Source: Hortaea werneckii
Taxonomy: Eukaryota > Ascomycota > Dothideomycetes > Mycosphaerellales > Teratosphaeriaceae
Assembly (NCBI GenBank): GCA_037044905.1
Contig: JBAOKB010000025.1
Span: 1 to 64,000 of the forward strand
Length of the DNA: 64,000 bases
Direction: 5' to 3'
The translations under genes were made by a program, and so were the position numbers. The first letter of the stretch is position 1. Every line of letters begins with the position of its first letter. Below, piece after piece: positions 10,378 to 21,775 of this stretch. The notes beneath the pieces were generated by a model. The model was given only the letters and a program-made list of their open reading frames with translations, was not told the origin of the DNA and made no database searches.

Positions 10378-11635
10378 ATGAACTGTTCTCGTGCCATCAC
10401 GACGAATGCGCTGCCTCGGCAGTCTGCTACCCGCTTCCTATTATCAATTCAACATGGCCGGACGATAACCACAGCGTCTCTCCGCCCGACTACACTGGTG
10501 CAGCAACACGCCTCAACACCTAAGACCCGTCGACAGCAGTTTCGCACTTCCAAACATGCACTGATCAAAGAGTACTTCCCTGCACCTGATGCGCCCAACA
10601 TCAAGACCACGGAGGCCGCGTGGGCGCATCCGGTATACACCTTCTCGCAAATGGAGCAGGTCAAGATTCAGCACCGGGATGCAAAGGACTGGTCTGACTG
10701 GTTTGCACTGACTTTTATGAGAGTGCTTCGATGGGGTCTGGACACTGTCAGCGGATACAAGCACGATCCTGACCAACATCCTGTTCGCAACGGTGCCGCC
10801 ACGCCAACTGGAAGTGGCGAGCACTCGATCGATAAAGCGGACAAGCTTCGCGTCAGACCGTTCACGCACATGACCGAGCGAAAGTGGCTTATGCGGTATG
10901 TATACAGACAAACTCGTATCATCCACAGAAACGCAGCTAACACAGCCAATTAGCTTCATCTTCCTCGAATCCGTCGCCGGCGTACCAGGTATGGTGGCTG
11001 GTATGCTGCGCCACTTACACAGCATGCGTCGCATGAAGCGCGACAATGGCTGGATCGAGACACTGCTCGAAGAGAGTTACAACGAGCGCATGCACCTCCT
11101 TACGTTCCTCAAGATGGCCGAGCCGGGCTGGTTCATGCGGATGATGGTGCTAGGCGCCCAGGGCGTTTTCTTCAACAGCATGTTTGTTTCGTACCTGGTC
11201 AGCCCTCGCACTTGCCACCGCTTCGTCGGCTACCTCGAGGAAGAGGCTGTGATCACTTACACGCGTGCTATTGGGGACATCGAGGCGGGCAAGCTACCGA
11301 TGTTTGAGAAGATGCCGGCGCCGGATATTGCTGTCCAGTACTGGGACATGCCGGAAGGTCGACGGACCATGAAGGACCTGCTGCTTTACATCCGGGCAGA
11401 TGAGAGCAAGCACCGAGAGGTCAACCACACTTTAGGTATGTTTCACTTAGCGCCCTTTCTCTCTCGATTGATCTTCTAACCCTTCCAAGGCAATCTCGAC
11501 CAAAAGAACGACCCGAACCCATACAATAGCAAGTACAAAGACGAGGCCGCGCCTCATCCCGTCAAGGACATCAAGTTCCAGCGACCGACGGGGTGGGAGC
11601 GCGAGGAAGTGATTGGTGAGGACAAGGCTCACTAA
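10378..11635 (+). CDS. aox1: Mitochondrial alternative oxidase
   Basis: Exons 10378-10895, 10954-11435 and 11490-11635 encode 381 aa. The ATG at 10378 is chosen; the frame opens earlier only at TTG. The N-terminal ~60 residues are Arg/Ser/Thr-rich and lack acidic residues, fitting a mitochondrial targeting peptide. The catalytic part has all di-iron motifs: LESVAGVPGMV, NERMHLLTF, LEEEAV and RADESKHREVNH. These supply the four Glu and two His ligands known in this family. AOX oxidises ubiquinol and reduces oxygen to water on the matrix side of the inner membrane, bypassing complexes III and IV. Both introns lie at conserved-looking places: the first just before the LESVAG helix, the second just after the last His motif. 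Confidence 0.96.
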
Positions 11636-12984
11636 GCGTTACCGACTCGAGCGACAAAGCCTAGCATTTTTTGATGGAACCGATTTGAAGAGTGAATTTT
11701 GAGCGTGCTTGAGAATTTGAGCGACGGCGTTTAGGATGGCATCGGCACGATACCTTTTCTCAGCTCTATTATCGGTGGTTATTGATTCTCGGATTCGAGC
11801 AGCGGCAGATGCATACATCGTATGGAAAGAAGCGATGGACGCCTAGGATTTTGTACTATATGAAGGTCTTGCATTATTGGGTCGTAGAAGAAGCAGTTAT
11901 AATGGTCACTATGAGCATTCTGGCAAGTGACTTGAACAGAGCAGAGTCTTCTACTAGTGGTCTACATTAGTCTCACTTGCTCATTCATACCTAGGGAAGA
12001 ACTCCATCTAAATTGATACAATAACCTCGATTGAGATGGATGCTTTGACAGCGTGCCTCAGGATTCAAGCGCCTCGGATCGCCTAAGGTGTTCGCCACCT
12101 CGGCCTCATTCAGAACATCATGAGATGTGGCAGACTTTTCGCCACTCCTGAACCAATATATCACTCCTTCAGCTTCAAGCACCAATACCGATCGGGACTC
12201 ATGCACCAGGTACAGGATACCTGTGACACCAAATCGAGGGTGTCACGGCAGAGAACAGCAGCTTGCGGCGCTGATCCTCACACCTAATAGGATCGCTTAG
12301 TGATGTGACAATCCGTTCGCTGGCACCCTTCAGCTGTCCTCATACTGACGTGATGTTTGAGACATCCCTGCTCATCACATCTGCTGCGGCAAACAAGGCA
12401 GTTGATCTCGGCAGGACGTGAGCCCGAGGGCTGTGTATACATTTCTGGCATGGGTACGACTGCAACCACTGGGTAAGTAAGTACGCTTAGCCTTCTTCGT
12501 GCATGACACGGCAGCTCCAAATAGTTCTCCCTGCCGTCCTGGGTTCCTGCGCCATGGGACTCGACACGGGGGTACTTCTGCTTTGCGCTCGATCGCCTTT
12601 AGGTAAATTTGGAGTCGATCTTTCCATCAAGAACCGATGCCACCGCCGGCAGCTGGTCATCCCGGCCACTTTGTTCGCTTGGTTTGCCATTGACGTCCGA
12701 GTGCATGGGTTATCAGCCAACTTCTCGCCTCAGCGTCGGCAACAGGTTTTCCGGGAGGACCTCTCACACTCAATCTGAACTGTACATAGGAGCGAAGCTT
12801 TTTGTCTAAGTGCCGATGCATTGAGATCACTGTCGAAGGAAACACTATCCATCACCAGACGCCAATGGATTAAAAGGAATGTGAGGCCATACAACTGTGA
12901 GACCTATTCACACATGCTCCATCGAAAACGCTCAGAATCCGCATCTCTGGGGGCGCAACAGCTCATCGTCGTCAACAATCGATC
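11636..12984. other. Long intergenic stretch
   Basis: About 1.35 kb has no supported gene. Several short frames on both strands around 12.5-12.8 kb overlap each other and lack domain-like composition. No repeat or RNA gene was recognised. Confidence 0.45.
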
Positions 12985-15385
12985 ATGTATCGAGCAAGCA
13001 CACAGTGTTTGCTTCTAGCGACGGTGCCAAAGCTCGCTCTCCTGTACACAGGGTTCTTCCACGCTCTGGCGCTCATGCCCGTTCAATCCGTCAACGCAAA
13101 CCCTATGCCCAAAGCCTTAGGGACCAAAATATCACCAGATCTAGCGAAGCGATCCGACAGTCCAACAGATGTATGCTTCCGATGGGCACAGCAATCAGCC
13201 ATTGTCAATGGGACTCTTTACCTTTATGGAGGAGAAGCTACAACGCAAGCTTCCCAAGCATCCAACACGTGGAACAACGACTTCTTGACCTTGGATCTCA
13301 CGAAGACATGGCAGATTGCAAACCCTTCGCTGAGTGGCTTACCGCAGCCTTCGGGGCCTCCACCGGTCGCACTCGGATATTTGTGGAACAGCTACGAGAG
13401 CCTCTATCTGTACGGCGGCGAATTCTCAGATTCCCCTGCCCAGTCGCCGGACGCTTTCTCGCTCTGGGAGTACCAAATCGACGAGCAACGATGGGTCGAA
13501 CACGACAATCCGACAACTTCAAGCGGCGAGAACGCACCAAGTGATGGCGATGCGGTACAGCGCGCGGCAGAGGGAGCAGGTGTCAGCGTACCTTCGCTTG
13601 GGCGTGGATTCTACTTTGGTGGCCATCAAGACGCATACACCACCCAAGGCTGGTCGATCCAGGTTCCACGGATATACTTGCAGTCCCTTCTGGAATTTAC
13701 TTTTCCTGGATACACAAACGATCAAGTAAGCGCGCTTGATGACGAACAAAAGGCTGGAACAGAAGGGACTTACCGCAACATTACCGAAGGAGGATTGCAA
13801 GACAGTGCAGGTTTCACCGAGCGTGCGGACGGCGTCCTCGTTTACGTACCTGCGTTTGGCGATCAGGGGATCTTACTCGCCTTAGCAGGTGGTACAAACG
13901 ACACATTCACTCAAATGAACAATATCGATGTCTACGATATTGCGCGGAGTACTTGGTATAAGCAGTCTACGTCGGGTCCTACACCTGAGATTCGAGTAAA
14001 TCCATGTGCCGTTATCGCTGCAGCTCCGGATGGTAGCTCGTACAATATCTGTGAGTGCCCTTCATAATATTCCCCATACAAGTTCTGAAATGACTGACGT
14101 ATATGACTGGCAAGACATGTTCGGCGGTCAGAGGCTGCAGCCGTACGGAAGCCAGGAACAGTACGACGATATGTGGATCCTCACACTGCCATCTTTCACT
14201 TGGATCGAGGTCGATATGAGTGGGCAGTCAGTGCCCTACGGTCGTTCAGGGCATTCTTGTAATATCTGGGATGGCCAGATTATAATGGTTGGTGGCTATG
14301 TTGGTGATCAGCTCAGCTGCGAAAGCCCAGGGATATATGTCTTCGATCTGAGTAATTGTCAATGGGTACAAGAGTTCACCGCATTGAGTCCAGGCAAAGA
14401 TGGCAGCTCGTCACCATCTGCAGGGTCAGGAACGACTGGGGATGAAGATGAGGACACTACTAACGCCAAATCTACATTCAACTCCACTGGCTCCAATAAC
14501 CCTCTAAATCAGCAACCAGCTCAACTAGCCAATGGTACTGATACCGGAGGTCTGGAAGGTTCATATGGATACAGAGTCCCACAAATCATCATCGACAAGA
14601 TAGGCGGCAACGAGAGCGGAGGCGCTACAGTCACAACCCCCGTAGTAACCGCAACCGACGGACCATTAGCAACGGGAAGCGCGACAACTTACACATTAAC
14701 AAACGACCCGACCTCAACCTCTCAACCGAATTCCTCGGATAATAATGACAATAACCCCAACGACGGCAGCAAAGATAACGACGATCACGACCCCAACAAC
14801 AATAACAACAAAACTTCCTCAGACTCCCGGGGAAACAATCCCAATATCCCCGCCATAGTAGTCGGCACGATCTGCGGCCTCCTCTTCCTCTTAGCCCTCT
14901 ACCTAGCCTTCTGCGCCTACATCTACCGCGCCCAGCTGGGCCTCTACCGTCGACACGTGGAGATGATGAACCGAAGACAGCAGCAAAATGGGAGCGAAGA
15001 AGACGACGATGAGAAACTTTCCGCTGCGGGTTTGCCGGGTGCGGGGTTGTTGATGGCTGCTAGTGCGGATGGGAGGAGTGGGTGTAGTAGTGGGAAGAAC
15101 AGCTCCGAGCGGAGCTCGAAGAACGGGAGGAGAGGCGTTGCGTGGAATGGTGGTGGCGGCGGCGGAGGAGCAAGCCATGAAGGCTATCAGAATGGGAATC
15201 TTCCTCCTTCGATGACCATTGCGAACACGAATCACGGGATGTCGGCCGCAGCAGGAGGAGGAGGGGGAGGAGGAGGAGGGAGCGAGAGGAGCAGTACGGA
15301 AGATCTGCTTGCCGGCCGGGAACCGACGTTTGTAGGCGTTCTGTTGAATCCCCGGCGAAGCTTGAAAGTTGTGAATCGGGATTGA
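12985..15385 (+). CDS. Kelch-repeat membrane protein
   Basis: Exons 12985-14050 and 14115-15385 encode 778 aa. The N-terminus has a hydrophobic stretch (~residues 17-35), likely a signal peptide. Six or so kelch-type β-propeller blades follow, seen as repeated hydrophobic-Tyr-Gly-Gly-Glu units (LYLYGGE twice, FYFGGH, LALAGGT, MFGGQ, IMVGGY) with Trp residues at blade ends. A Ser/Thr/Asn/Asp-rich stalk comes next, then one membrane helix (AIVVGTICGLLFLLALYLAF). A cytoplasmic tail has poly-Gly and basic runs. The joined frame reads NIYMFGGQ across the intron, supporting the splice. The layout resembles fungal cell-surface or cell-end kelch proteins. A role in wall sensing or polarity is only inference. 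Confidence 0.88.
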
Positions 15386-16423
15386 ACTGGAACTTACTCT
15401 CTTGATTTGCCGTACTCTTCCTCCCCTTCCAGCATCTGTGTATCAATTTTTTTCCACCCACAAATAAGCTGATGAAATGAATGAATTTCAAAAATTGTTT
15501 GAGGGGCTCTTTGCCCCCAAGCTCCTCCCCCAATGACTGCCTGTGCCTTCCATGCAAGGGGTAAAAAGAAAAAGAAAAAAAGAAAAAAGAAAAGCAGTAA
15601 ACAATCCCGAAATTGTCGACGTGACTTCTCTCTCGCGCGTACCAGGGGGATTCTCTAGGCATATCAATCTTGCCATACCAGCAGAAGAGAGATAACAAAG
15701 AAGCATGAGCAATAAGAGAAGCGAAGGGTGAATGTGGAAAACGAAAAAAATAAAAAGGAAAAAACCCCCCAAAAGACAGGAAAGGAAAGGGAAGAAAGTA
15801 TCTCCCTCGTGTCACACCCATCAAACCCATGCGAAGAGTATTCAAAAGGAAAAAAGAGATAAGGGGAAAAGGAAATAAAAGGGGATAAATAACCCATCTA
15901 AGCCTCCTTGGATTGCTCCAGCGAGATCATACATAAATTCTCCCACCTTATCTATCTATCTTCTATTCTTCTATAATCCATAAAAAGTCCCTCATCCGAC
16001 CTTGCTTCTTCTTCTCCACCCTCGTTCTCTCGGGGAAAGGGGGGAAAAGAGACCGTTCTAAACGCCTACGCCCACGCTAATTACCAAAAAAAGAAGGGGA
16101 AAAAAACGCCCGCTCAGAGTGTTTATAGTAAACCCGCCATTCTCCCATTTTCCCTGTAAACCCCTTTCAAAGATTTGGAAAATGTCCGAAACGCCGGCCG
16201 GCCGACCAGCCCGGTTGTCCAGAAGGATGGTTAAACCCCCAGAGAGGAACGCCAGCTCCATATGGAGAATCAGGGAAACCCCCGCCTATCATCATCCCGT
16301 TCTCCCATTCCTTGAAAAGCAAGCCAGCCACCAAAGGCAAAAGTAAAAAAGAAGAAAAGAAAAAGAAAAAATTTCGAAGACAGGGAGAGAAGGAGAAGCA
16401 GGGGGAGAGAGAGAGAAAGACTC
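15386..16423. other. Convergent intergenic region, purine-rich on the plus strand
   Basis: This lies between the 3' ends of the kelch gene and the GT31-like gene. From ~15540 to 16120 and again at 16340-16420 the plus strand is dominated by A/G runs. Minus-strand frames here (for example 15060-15845) owe their Phe/Ser/Leu richness to this bias and are rejected. Confidence 0.55.
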
Positions 16424-17980
16424 TCACCCATGCCACCTGACCTCACACCCCTCAAACCCACTCTTAAACCTCTGCACCCGCTCCTGCATCCACCCAGAAA
16501 CCCAAGGCCCCGCCTCCTGTCCTCCCCTTCCCCCACCAGCACCACCTTCGCGCTGCTCATCACTACCCCCAAACCTCACTACATCCCCCAAATAACACCT
16601 CCCCTCGGGCGCAAACATCCACTGCACGCACTTCCTATGCCTCCGACACGCTTCCGCACAGGCATCCTGACTCTCGACCGCAGCCTGCTCGTAGGGCCTC
16701 AGCTGCTCGAACGGCGTAGTGGGGGGCTCCTCCCGCATCTGTGAGGGCAAGGCAAGCAGATCCGGACGCACGAAGCGATGATCTTTGGACAGATTCTTCC
16801 ACGCGGTGCGGTTGACACTGATATGCCGATCGATGAAATGCTCGAAGACGTCGCGGTAGAGGTACGGCGTCTCCCAACCGTGGTTCGCGATCCAGGAGGT
16901 CTCGAATTGGAACAGGGAGTCGATTTCGATCGGGGTTACGTGGTGCCAGGTTAGGGCCACCGTGCACCAGTGGTCCGGTTTCCAGTCGATGGAGCTCACG
17001 GTTTCGCCCTGGATTAAGGGCCAGGCGGGGGTGAGGGGGACGTCGACGTCGAGGAAGGCGCGGGCGACGATTTCGTCGCCGCAGCAGGATGTCGAGGTGG
17101 TTTCTTCCCAGAGCGCGTCGTAGGTTGTTTTGCCGAGGGAGCGGCGTTTGGTTTCCAGGAGGTCGGCGGCGCGCCGCGAGATCACCACGCCGCTGCCGCC
17201 GTGCGCGAAGGTCGTGGAGCCGATTACGTTCTGGGCGCCGAGATAGTAGGGTTTAGTCGGGTCCATGGTGCGGAGCCATTGGAGCAGGTTCGTCCAGGAG
17301 AGGCTCGTGTCGGCTTCCATGAGCAGGAACCATTCGATGTGGGCGGGCGCGCTTTCGAAGGCTTGGTGGAGCATGGGCAGGAATTTCCACTTGTCGAGGT
17401 TCCAGCCGCCGGAGCCGGATAGGGCGTGGAGGTTCTGGCCTTCGCGTTGGTACTGTTGTAGTTTTCGGTAGAGCTCGAAGTCCTCGTGGTGGTCGCGGAA
17501 ATGGCTCGAGATGGGGGCGATGGCGTCGTGGATGGGGATGTCGGCGAAGTTCTGGGCGAGGTCGGAGAAGATCATGAAGTGCGGGACGCAGGTGAAGGTG
17601 GTCATGAAGTGGGTGGGGAGTTTTTGATAGAGCTCGGTTGCGCCGGTCTTGAGCATGATGAGGACATTGTCTGCGCCGGGGACGGAGAGACAGGATTCGG
17701 GCTCGTCGGATGCGGAAGTGTTGGTCGCATGGTGGACGCTGGGTGTTGTGCTGCTGCTGCTGCTGCTGCTGCTCTTGTCTTGCGTAGTGGATTCCGACTC
17801 GTAATGGGAAGCTTGGTCGGGTTGGGTGTGCAAGTGCGCGGGCGATGTCGAATGTGAACGGTATGGGGATTCGGAGGGAAGGAAGGTGTCGCGGAAGAAG
17901 AAGATGGCGACGAGGGTGAGGGCGAGGATGGCGATGCGGGGGAGGGTGATGATTCGCGCCGAGGAAGGAGAGGCGGTCAT
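16424..17980 (-). CDS. GT31-like type II membrane glycosyltransferase
   Basis: This single exon encodes 518 aa from the ATG at 17978-17980. The frame opens upstream at TTG but has no earlier ATG. Residues ~12-30 form one N-terminal membrane helix, fitting a Golgi type II protein. A Ser-rich stem follows, including a run encoded by a CTG-type repeat. The catalytic region contains FLLMEADTSLSW, where the acidic pair resembles a DxD-type metal site, plus YYLGAQN, HGGSGVVISRRAADLL and SCCGDEIVARAF, all typical of fungal β-1,3-glycosyltransferases of the GT31/fringe type. The C-terminus has a Cys-rich patch (CAEACRRHRKCVQW) like a PAN/apple fragment. The donor and acceptor sugars cannot be told from sequence. 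Confidence 0.85.
   Translation of the reverse strand: MTASPSSARIITLPRIAILALTLVAIFFFRDTFLPSESPYRSHSTSPAHLHTQPDQASHYESESTTQDKSSSSSSSSTTPSVHHATNTSASDEPESCLSVPGADNVLIMLKTGATELYQKLPTHFMTTFTCVPHFMIFSDLAQNFADIPIHDAIAPISSHFRDHHEDFELYRKLQQYQREGQNLHALSGSGGWNLDKWKFLPMLHQAFESAPAHIEWFLLMEADTSLSWTNLLQWLRTMDPTKPYYLGAQNVIGSTTFAHGGSGVVISRRAADLLETKRRSLGKTTYDALWEETTSTSCCGDEIVARAFLDVDVPLTPAWPLIQGETVSSIDWKPDHWCTVALTWHHVTPIEIDSLFQFETSWIANHGWETPYLYRDVFEHFIDRHISVNRTAWKNLSKDHRFVRPDLLALPSQMREEPPTTPFEQLRPYEQAAVESQDACAEACRRHRKCVQWMFAPEGRCYLGDVVRFGGSDEQREGGAGGGRGGQEAGPWVSGWMQERVQRFKSGFEGCEVRWHG
17751..17773 (+). repeat. (CTG)n trinucleotide repeat
   Basis: A 23-base run of CTG units is read on the minus strand as AGC, giving part of the poly-Ser stem of the GT31-like protein. 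Such repeats often vary in length between strains. Confidence 0.85.
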
Positions 17981-19367
17981 GGTGATAAAGAAGCTTTCGC
18001 CGAGGGAGAAGAGAAAGTGAAAGAGCGTGAAAGTCCCTCGGGCTATGAGAGGGACGGAAGGAGAGTGAATGAAGGTGATGGGAACATGGGAAGCTTTCAA
18101 GGGAAGTTTATTACTGAGTAGCTCTGGCGACAGTGTCGCAGGATTGTGCTGTACATAGTAGTTGTAAAGGAGCTGCTTACTAGTACCTTAAGGTACAGCA
18201 GCTAAAAGATTGATGAGCATCAGCCCAGGGTAACTGCCAGGCGTCGTAAGCACCACACGACCAAAGCTTATTTTTTCAATTTGGTGGAGACTCGCGTCTA
18301 TACTTGCACTCCCCCAGCCAAATAACACTATCACCAGTGGTATTGTCTCTTCAGCTAAGCCACTCAAACCCAAACCAGTAAGTACAGCAGACGGCTGGAT
18401 GGCACATGTACTACTCTCTTTCATGAATGCCATAGGGTGGCATCGGATGGAGGAGATTGGCGTCCTAAACCAGAAGTTGGTCCTCAGTGTGCCTCTTCGT
18501 ATCCTTCCTCCACTGCTGACGACGCGCATCATGGATCATCATTCGAGGCCAATCATCACCAAGCTGATCCCTGCGGTGGATGAGTGGTGGATGCGGAGAG
18601 TGGCAGGTTACGCGTGCAATGGCGTTGAAACCACCAACGTCGCCCGTGTCTCCCCCCTGCGGTCGCAACCTTGCAATCCGCCGCTAAGAGGGAGGCTTGG
18701 CAATGCTTGACGTCCACGTGATGCAACTCAATTTGTCTCGGCCGTCTCGTACTGCATCTCTACCTTTAATAAATCGTCAGAATCAGCTGAAGGACTGTAT
18801 CAATTTAGATAGCAATGACCACCACTTCAGTCACTTCACCATAAATCGTTGACATCAAGTCGCTTCATACCTCACACATAGGATCTACAAGGTTTCAGTA
18901 ACAACCCATACCAACCATGCCTTCCCAGCTGCAGCAAAACCAAATCCCGATGAAAACGCCAAACCAACCTGAGGCATCCACTGCTAACACCCGCATGAAG
19001 ACGGATCCCACCATTCTAAACTCCCTTTTCAATTCAAAAACACATCACCTTCCCACTTGGGCAGGAAGTCAGATCTTATGTACCGTCAACCACACCGGCG
19101 GCAACGACTTCCCCCGCTTCCCATTCCACCCCATACTCGCCAGCGACACTTTCGCTTTATCACTCCCATACGCGATCGTCGTACCCTATTATTCGTTTCT
19201 TTCCGTCAGCTTCTCTTTCTTCCTTTTCCCATCTTCACCCCTCGCTGTCCTCGTACGTACTCTTCCTTCGTTAAGCACTAAACCCCACCATCTTTCGCAG
19301 AAACAGGGGAAAAACAAGAACGAAGGAAAATAAAAGAAGAAAAAGAAAAATAAAAGGAAGGCTTCTT
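17981..19367. other. Long intergenic stretch with a hairpin sequence
   Basis: This holds the 5' flank of the GT31-like gene and the 3' flank of the KEDK-repeat gene. A 139-codon plus frame at 18917-19333 lacks recognisable features. From ~19,200 to 19,366 the sequence becomes pyrimidine- then purine-rich. Confidence 0.45.
18171..18203. repeat. Imperfect palindrome/hairpin
   Basis: The 14-bp perfect palindrome GTACCTTAAGGTAC (18183-18196) is flanked by 7-bp arms AGCTGCT/AGCAGCT, with five unpaired bases on the left. It lies ~190 bp upstream of the GT31-like start codon. Confidence 0.8.
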
Positions 19368-20425
19368 TCACCATCCCAAACATGCCTTCAAAAAAGTATT
19401 ATCCCCACCCTCAATCACCTCCGTCACGGCCCACCCTTTACACGCCGCCGCCGCCTGCTGCTGTTCGGTCGTCGTCGTCTCCTCCGCATTATTATGGTTC
19501 CGCGTGCGTTCGATGATACTCCGGACCGGCCAGTGGATGTCCACCGTAAAAGCTTTGAAGGCTCTGCGGAGATTTTCGGTCAGTAAATAAGAGAGACGCG
19601 GAGACAAGAGGGAGGTGTTGGGTGGGTGGGTGGGTGGGTGTGCCAGGGAGAGAGGGCAGAAAAAGAAGGCGAAAAGAAAAGGGGAAGGGGGGGGGGGGAG
19701 GGGGGGAAAGGGAGGGAGAAGGAAAAAGAGACTGACTTCCGATCCCCCCTCCACCTCTCCTCCCAAATCTTCACCCCTTTGTTGAAGATGTGCAATTGGG
19801 TGAATTCAGCCGCGAACCAGAAATTCGTCCCTACTGGCATTTTGGGGGGCAGGTATGTGTTGATTACTTTTTCCTTCTTTTTCGGTTCCTCCTTCTTCTT
19901 CTCTTCTGGTTTGGCGTCCTTCTTTTCGTCCGGTTTGGCGTCCTCCTTCTTGTCCTCCTTCTTGTCCTCCTTCTTGTCCTCCTTCTTGTCCTCCTTCTTG
20001 TCCTCCTTCTTGTCCTCCTTCTTTTCCTCCTTCTTTTCCTCCTTCTTTTCCTCCTTCGCCGAAGCGGAGCCTTCGTTCTTCTGCGACTTAGTCGTCGAAG
20101 CAGCGGGCGCAGCAGCGGGAGGAGGAGGTGGTGGTGGTAAAGACGGGATCAGGATCTTCTTCGTCGGCGCTTTAGGTTTTTCTTTTATTGCCGCTTTCTC
20201 TTCGGTTGGAGCTGGTGGGGCCGGGTTCGGATTAAAAGTGAATAGGCCACTGATCCCTACGGGTCCTGGGATGCTGCAGTAGGGTCCTGGACCGAAGTGG
20301 AAAACGTTTGCCGGTGGTGGTGGCGGGGGGTAGTAGAACATGATGGTCGGGCCGGGTGGCGGGGGAGGAGTGGGAGGGGATGTCAAGCCTGTGTCGGCTC
20401 GCCACTGGTTGATGGGCTGTGGCAT
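19368..20425 (-). CDS. Proline-rich protein with KEDK repeat and a conserved-looking C-terminal domain
   Basis: Exon 1 is 20425-19737 and exon 2 is 19563-19368, giving 294 aa. The 173-nt intron has donor GTCAGT and acceptor CGCAG; joining gives GDRKAFKAFTVDIHWPVRSI. Residues 1-110 are Pro-rich with several PPPPP runs. Residues ~120-185 are a Lys/Glu/Asp tract built on a four-residue KEDK unit. The end (~200-294) looks like a folded domain: TYLPPKMPVGTNFWF, then a Trp-Glu-Glu-Arg-Trp segment, then GWAVTEVIEGGD. I do not know a named function. The layout resembles fungal proteins with a disordered charged tether and a small C-terminal domain. The intron is unusual because its minus-strand transcript is almost all pyrimidine, and the plus strand shows long G runs. 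Confidence 0.78.
19941..20056 (-). repeat. 12-bp tandem repeat encoding KEDK units
   Basis: Near-identical 12-bp units (TCCTCCTTCTTG on the plus strand) repeat about nine times, with the last few changed to TTCTTTTCC. They encode alternating KEDK/KEEK units in the gene at 19368-20425. Confidence 0.9.
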
Positions 20426-21585
20426 AAGAGGAGGCGAGTCCTAGGAAAAATTTAAGGAGTCGGACGCTTTGGAATTTGGAGGATGCTGGTGGATGCTCGA
20501 TTGGTTGACTGTTGACAGGACTTCTTCTGCACACCAGATACGAGATCTTACAAGGAGAGAAAGGTCACGAAGAGCAACGCAAGCCTTTTCATCAATCTAT
20601 CATGCGCACCAGAGATGCGCTGGCATAGTGACTGGCGACACCGTTGGGGATAGAAACCCGACCACATGCCGCTTTCCAGGCATCTCCCACGTCAAAATCA
20701 GAGTCAGGAGATGCTACAACACATCTGGGAACGTGATAATGAGGCTATGTAATCCCCGACCTCGGTGCATGCGGGATTAGGTGGTGGTTTGTTTGTCTTT
20801 GGGATCAGGTGGTACGAGATGTGAGACATTGAGATTGTCTGCTCTACACCGTAGTCGGCCGTGTAGGAATTGCGGCTGCTGAGGCCCAGTCACAGTATCT
20901 GAGCGAGTTTTGGTCCTCTGTTTCTTCTCTCCTTCTCTCTCTCTCTCTTTTTTTTTTTCCTTTCCTTTTTTTTTTTTTTTCCTTCGGTCTAGAAAAAGTG
21001 GATGTTTCGAGTGGTATAGATGGATAGCTCAGAACAATATCATATCTATCTGTTTCTCATCCGCTAAGAGCATAGTGACCTTCGATGCGTGTATTGTGAC
21101 AGGACGAGATATCCAAGCCCTATGCTGGTTGTCCCGCCCTACCCTTTCCATCGAGGAGCGCCTTCCATCGAGAGCTCTGAGGTACTGTGTGCTCCTCACA
21201 TCGAAAAGCGTCAAACCAGTCCATGCCTCTTGCTCAATCTTTGTTCCAGAAGCTGATCGAGTTGCACGAAGGAACAGCGAGGCGGTAGCACATTTGTTCG
21301 GAAAGAGCAATTTCTTCGGACGCCACTGCAAAGCAGCATAAAGGCTTCGACCGCCTCTTTCCTACTGTAGGAGGTACGAACACAGATCAAAGTAGTGCAG
21401 GAATAGGGGGAGAGTCGAAGAGACTGTACAACATATATCCTGCTGGAGGTCTCGCCCGGGGTGTTATACCGCTTATCCTGCACACACACACTTTGTAATC
21501 TTTCCAAGTTTCCCGCAAATAAGCGACTTTTCAATACACAAGTAACTCGCCATGTATTGTCCTTCAGTCCAAGTATAGCTGCTCC
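20426..21585. other. Intergenic stretch with polypyrimidine tract
   Basis: No supported gene. A strong C/T tract lies at 20,916-20,985 with long T runs. Short frames at 21.0-21.5 kb on both strands are not protein-like enough to call. Confidence 0.45.
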
Positions 21586-21731
21586 TACTCCTCAGCACCG
21601 CTCTGCCCACCACGTATGGCAAGCCCATAGTACCCAGGACCTCCACAGGCCAGCAGATCGTCTCCTTCACGGATGGTAGTGCCGTCAAGTTCGAAAATCC
21701 AGACGCCGAGACCGGTCTGGGGCGCGTATAG

Positions 21732-21775
<44 letters not shown>

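Noticed and set aside
15060..15845. 261-codon minus-strand frame rich in Phe, Ser and Leu
   Set aside because: It is a product of the purine-rich plus strand and overlaps the kelch gene 3' end.
18917..19333. 139-codon plus-strand frame
   Set aside because: It has no recognisable domain, ends in a pyrimidine-rich stretch, and overlaps the 3' flank of a supported gene.
19580..19760. Read-through of the intron in the KEDK-repeat gene
   Set aside because: The continuous frame gives a low-complexity Ser/Pro/Leu tail; the spliced form gives a coherent domain.
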